Part shown: positions 6,112 to 8,673 of the stretch, one piece after another
Position numbering within the stretch: the stretch's first letter is position 1
How the letters are laid out: each line of letters starts with the position of its first letter
Assembly: GCA_023430845.1 (NCBI GenBank)
Contig: JAEYYJ010000169.1
Span: 1-8,673 of the forward strand
DNA length: 8,673 nucleotides
Direction of reading: 5' to 3'
From: Pseudomonadota bacterium
GTDB taxonomy: Bacteria; Pseudomonadota; Alphaproteobacteria; Rhizobiales; Hyphomicrobiaceae
The notes under the pieces: model-generated
The model's database searches: none
Told to the model about the DNA's origin: nothing
The model's input: the letters and a program-made list of their open reading frames with translations, nothing else
Position numbers and translations under genes: made by a program

Positions 6112-6139
6112 AAAGCGCCGCACGGGTGTGCGGCGCTTT
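6112..6139. terminator. Bidirectional intrinsic terminator between convergent genes
   Basis: AAAGCGCCGCAC (6112-6123) and GTGCGGCGCTTT (6128-6139) form a perfect 12-bp stem with a GGGT tetraloop. On the minus strand the stem is followed by CTTTTTG, giving a strong U-tract for the receptor transcript that ends at 6186. On the plus strand only TTT at the stem end followed by GG is available, so termination of the ABC operon, whose last stop is at 6096, would be weaker. Confidence 0.9.
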
Positions 6140-6185
6140 GGTGTGCTGATTGTGGGGCAGCGTGTAGTCGACGCTGGCTTCGCGC

Positions 6186-8558
6186 TCAGAACCTGTGGGT
6201 CGCAGACAAGATGAAGCTTCGGCCGGGTGCGGAGTAGAATTCCACCGGCTGAGCCGCTGCAGCGCTGAGGTTGACGGTGCGAACCGCGAGCGCGTCGTAG
6301 TAGGTTTCGTCGAATAGGTTCTTCACGGCCGCCTGGATACGCAATCCATTCATGAACGAGGGCTCCCACCAGCCGCTCAAGTTGGCAATGGCATAGCCCG
6401 GCGCATCGAAGGTGGTGTCCGTTCTATTGTCGCCGAAATCGTCGTTATACTTCCCGACGAAGATGCCGGTCAGGTCGACGCCCCAGTTCACGCTCTCATA
6501 ACTGATGCCTACGATGCCCTTGACCGGGGCGATGGTCGGAACATGATTGCCGTTCCCATCCTCACCGTGCGCGTAGACGAATGCACCGTGCAGTCCGATG
6601 CCGTTGCTGAAGCGTCTATGAGCCTTGAGCTCGATGCCACTGATCTGCACTTCGTCGATGTTGATGAACTTGCTGACGCCGAAGGGAAGTGATGGATAGT
6701 TAGGATCTGGCAAGAGCGGCGTGGTCCCAATGTAGTTGCGGTACCAGTTGTGGAAGGCTGCTACGCGGCCACCGAAGATCCGGTCGCCGAAGTTTGCACC
6801 GAGCTCGATGCCATGGCCCGTTTCCGGCTTCAAATCCGGATTGCCAAGCTGTGCATAGCCGGTCACCGGGTTCGTGAAGTTCTCGTACAACTCGCTAACA
6901 GTTGGCGCGCGGTATGAAGCTGCCCACTGAGCGAAAAGCTCAGATTTCGGGCCCAGCTGATAGGTCGCCAGCAGCTTCGGCGTGAAGCGCGAGCCGGTGT
7001 GCTTGTCGGGCAATGGGAACAGGCCCGAGCCCGAGTTGTCGTCCCAGTCGTCGGTCTCCTTGGGCTTGTACTCGTGCCAGTCGAAGCGAATGCCCGGCGT
7101 CAATGCGAAGCGCGAGCCCTCCATGGAAATGCGATTGTCGACGTAGATGCCGAATTTTGCGCCATCGACTTTCGGAACATCGGGCTGTGAGTGCCCGAAG
7201 CCCGTCGCGGGGATCACGGTCGTGAATTGATTTGCTGTAAAACTTGCGACATCGATGCCGGTCTGCCAGCGGTGATTGAACCCGCCCGCCTGGAACCTGC
7301 CCGTCGCCGTGCCGACAAATCCGAACCCTTCGTGATCGATGTCGACGTCGCGGAGATAGAAGGTGCCGTTGCGCTGTGTGCCGAACGCGCCCGTATCCCT
7401 GGCCACATCCTGCCAGTAGGCGACTGCGAAGACGGTATCGACGAGACCGCCAGGAACGGGTGCCTTGTAATCATAGTCGAGAGAGAGGCGCCGACGCTGC
7501 GTGGACTCATAGCCCAGGTAGTTGTTGGGATCGTAGCCGGAAAGCGCAGCAGTGCGGTTCCAGTTGGTCATCAGGTCGCTGTCGGCCGAATACCTGTATC
7601 GCTCGGCGGTTATACCGATGCGATGCCCGCTGCCGCCGTCATGGCGGAGTTTGAAGAGTATATTGCTCTGGTCGAAATCCAGCGGATTCGGCTCGGTGCG
7701 CGGGAGCCCGTATGAGCCGTTGTTGCCCTTGTTATCGGTTTCATTGCCGATCGTGTAGCTGCCCTGAATCAAGGCCAGCCACGGACCAGCGCGGCCGGCG
7801 AGCGCGAGGCTGCCGTTGTAGCTCTTGTCCCTGCTGTCGTAGGTGCCCTTCGTCAACCCACCCCAGTTGCTGCCGGTGGTGATGATGTCTTCGGGCTCCA
7901 ACGTGCGGAGAACGACTGCGCCACCAAGACCCCCGGAGCCGACACGCGAAGAATCCGCGCCGCGAAGCACATCCAGCACCGAAATCGAGCGGAAGTCGAA
8001 TGCGGCACCGCCGCCGTCGGCGTTCGTCGGCGCGTTGATGCTTGCGGTCGATCCACGAGCGTAGTTCGAGAGGAAAGGCTGCGGGATGCCGTCGATGACC
8101 GTCGTGATGCGCGGGCCTTCCATGCCGCGGATCACGAAGCCGTCCGTGCGAGGCGAATAGTCGACGCCCGGCTCGGTCGTATTGCCGAGATCGTTGATGT
8201 TGCTGATCTCGTTTCTTTGAATGTCTGTAGCCGTAGTCTGGGTGGCCAGCGGCGTGTCGGTGATCGGGTTGGCTGGTGCCCTCTCCGCCTGTCGCGTGAC
8301 CTCGGCAGGTGGTGCTTGAGCTTCAACCGGAGCGACGGGAGCCGGGGCCCGCCTGGGGGCCGCTTTCGCCGACTTCTTGCCTTTGGCTTTCTTCGTCTCC
8401 ACCGATAGCGGCGGCAGTGTCGTTTGTGCGACGGCAACATTGCAGCACGTGATCGCCACCATGAGCGCGCTCGTTCCCATGAGCGCTTTTCGCACCGCCG
8501 ACACGCGGCTTGCCGACTGAACAGTATTCTTCGTTGCGCTCCCGACAACAGGCCGCAT
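6186..8558 (-). CDS. TonB-dependent outer-membrane receptor, heme/hemoglobin-receptor type
   Basis: A 790-residue outer-membrane protein for TonB-driven uptake, probably of heme or another iron source. Residues 1-44 form a long signal peptide (AVA before Gln45). A TonB-box-like LPPLSVET (48-55) is followed by a Lys/Ala/Pro-rich linker (56-97), the plug (about 98-225, with FVIRGMEGPRITTVIDGIPQ at 141-160 and the SGGLGGAVVLRT motif at 208-219), and a beta-barrel ending in the typical aromatic terminus RSFILSATHRF. YRAP (549-552) and NPDL (573-576) match the FRAP/NPNL boxes of heme receptors such as HmuR. Odd point: the segment between the boxes has no histidine and the whole protein has none before His306, so the classical plug and barrel His ligands are absent. 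Tyr166 and Tyr568 could serve instead. The start at 8558 has a perfect GGAGG (plus-strand 8564-8568) 5 nt upstream. A siderophore or other ligand is not excluded. Confidence 0.92.
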   Translation of the reverse strand: MRPVVGSATKNTVQSASRVSAVRKALMGTSALMVAITCCNVAVAQTTLPPLSVETKKAKGKKSAKAAPRRAPAPVAPVEAQAPPAEVTRQAERAPANPITDTPLATQTTATDIQRNEISNINDLGNTTEPGVDYSPRTDGFVIRGMEGPRITTVIDGIPQPFLSNYARGSTASINAPTNADGGGAAFDFRSISVLDVLRGADSSRVGSGGLGGAVVLRTLEPEDIITTGSNWGGLTKGTYDSRDKSYNGSLALAGRAGPWLALIQGSYTIGNETDNKGNNGSYGLPRTEPNPLDFDQSNILFKLRHDGGSGHRIGITAERYRYSADSDLMTNWNRTAALSGYDPNNYLGYESTQRRRLSLDYDYKAPVPGGLVDTVFAVAYWQDVARDTGAFGTQRNGTFYLRDVDIDHEGFGFVGTATGRFQAGGFNHRWQTGIDVASFTANQFTTVIPATGFGHSQPDVPKVDGAKFGIYVDNRISMEGSRFALTPGIRFDWHEYKPKETDDWDDNSGSGLFPLPDKHTGSRFTPKLLATYQLGPKSELFAQWAASYRAPTVSELYENFTNPVTGYAQLGNPDLKPETGHGIELGANFGDRIFGGRVAAFHNWYRNYIGTTPLLPDPNYPSLPFGVSKFINIDEVQISGIELKAHRRFSNGIGLHGAFVYAHGEDGNGNHVPTIAPVKGIVGISYESVNWGVDLTGIFVGKYNDDFGDNRTDTTFDAPGYAIANLSGWWEPSFMNGLRIQAAVKNLFDETYYDALAVRTVNLSAAAAQPVEFYSAPGRSFILSATHRF

Positions 8559-8673
8559 TCCAACCTCCGAGCCCCTGAGTTCATTGATGGCTGGCTGGCT
8601 GCTGAACGCTTGCTAGCTTGCTGAGTTGTCGACTTCCCGGTTTTGGAAGTGCCGCTCATTTGCGACATCCCGA
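8559..8673 (-). promoter_or_regulatory. Upstream region of the TonB-dependent receptor gene, with a 19-bp inverted repeat
   Basis: About 115 bp before the receptor ATG is visible. It contains the perfect inverted repeat ACTTCC-N7-GGAAGT (8633-8651), 75 bp upstream of the start, the direct repeat GCTTGCT-A-GCTTGCT (8609-8623) and three GGCT units (8590-8601). No clear -35/-10 pair and no recognisable Fur, Irr or RirA box was found. The 19-bp element has operator size and position, but its regulator is unknown. The promoter may lie beyond the window. Confidence 0.35.

Noticed and set aside
8132..8668. A 178-codon Ser/Arg-rich frame on the minus strand at the right edge
   Set aside because: It overlaps the receptor's signal peptide, linker and plug in another frame and has no recognisable domain.
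8559..8673. Fur, Irr or RirA box before the receptor gene
   Set aside because: I looked for palindromic iron-regulator motifs on both strands and found none convincing in the visible 115 bp; the true promoter may be outside.

Overview
The window looks like chromosomal DNA of a high-GC alphaproteobacterium, most likely of the Hyphomicrobiales/rhizobial type. This rests on the G/C-rich third codon positions, the protein styles (polar amino-acid ABC transporter, CrgA-like LysR regulator) and a TonB-dependent receptor with a long Lys/Ala/Pro-rich linker after its TonB box. Genus is an inference only. No tRNA, rRNA, CRISPR, insertion sequence or phage signature was seen, and no gene-free stretch exceeds 300 bases.

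Layout from left to right. (1) On the minus strand, positions 30-962 encode a two-domain VOC-fold ring-cleaving dioxygenase. Its stop overlaps, as ATGA, the start of a further minus-strand gene of which only 11 codons are in the window. (2) Divergent from it, 1124-2032 (+) encodes a LysR-family regulator. The 161-bp gap holds an ATTG-A-CAAT palindrome that supplies the -35 element of candidate promoters in both directions, a classical LysR-controlled quinone/aromatic detoxification layout. (3) 2163-2642 (+) encodes a YbaK-type Cys-tRNA(Pro) deacylase. (4) 2801-6096 (+) is a complete polar amino-acid ABC importer operon: substrate-binding protein, permease, permease, ATPase. The last three genes are tightly packed, while a strong hairpin lies between the binding-protein gene and the first permease gene. 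(5) A perfect 12-bp-stem terminator at 6112-6139 separates this operon from the convergent gene 6186-8558 (-), a 790-residue TonB-dependent outer-membrane receptor of the heme/hemoglobin-receptor type. About 115 bp of its upstream region is visible before the window ends.

The genes fall into independent units: aromatic-ring/quinone detoxification with its regulator, a translation quality-control enzyme, amino-acid (or related solute) uptake, and iron/heme acquisition. I see no single new multi-gene system. The points most worth checking are the shared LysR operator-promoter, the PcpA-like active-site spacing of the dioxygenase, the coupled gene running off the left edge, the intercistronic hairpin in the ABC operon, and a heme-type receptor that lacks the usual heme-binding histidines.
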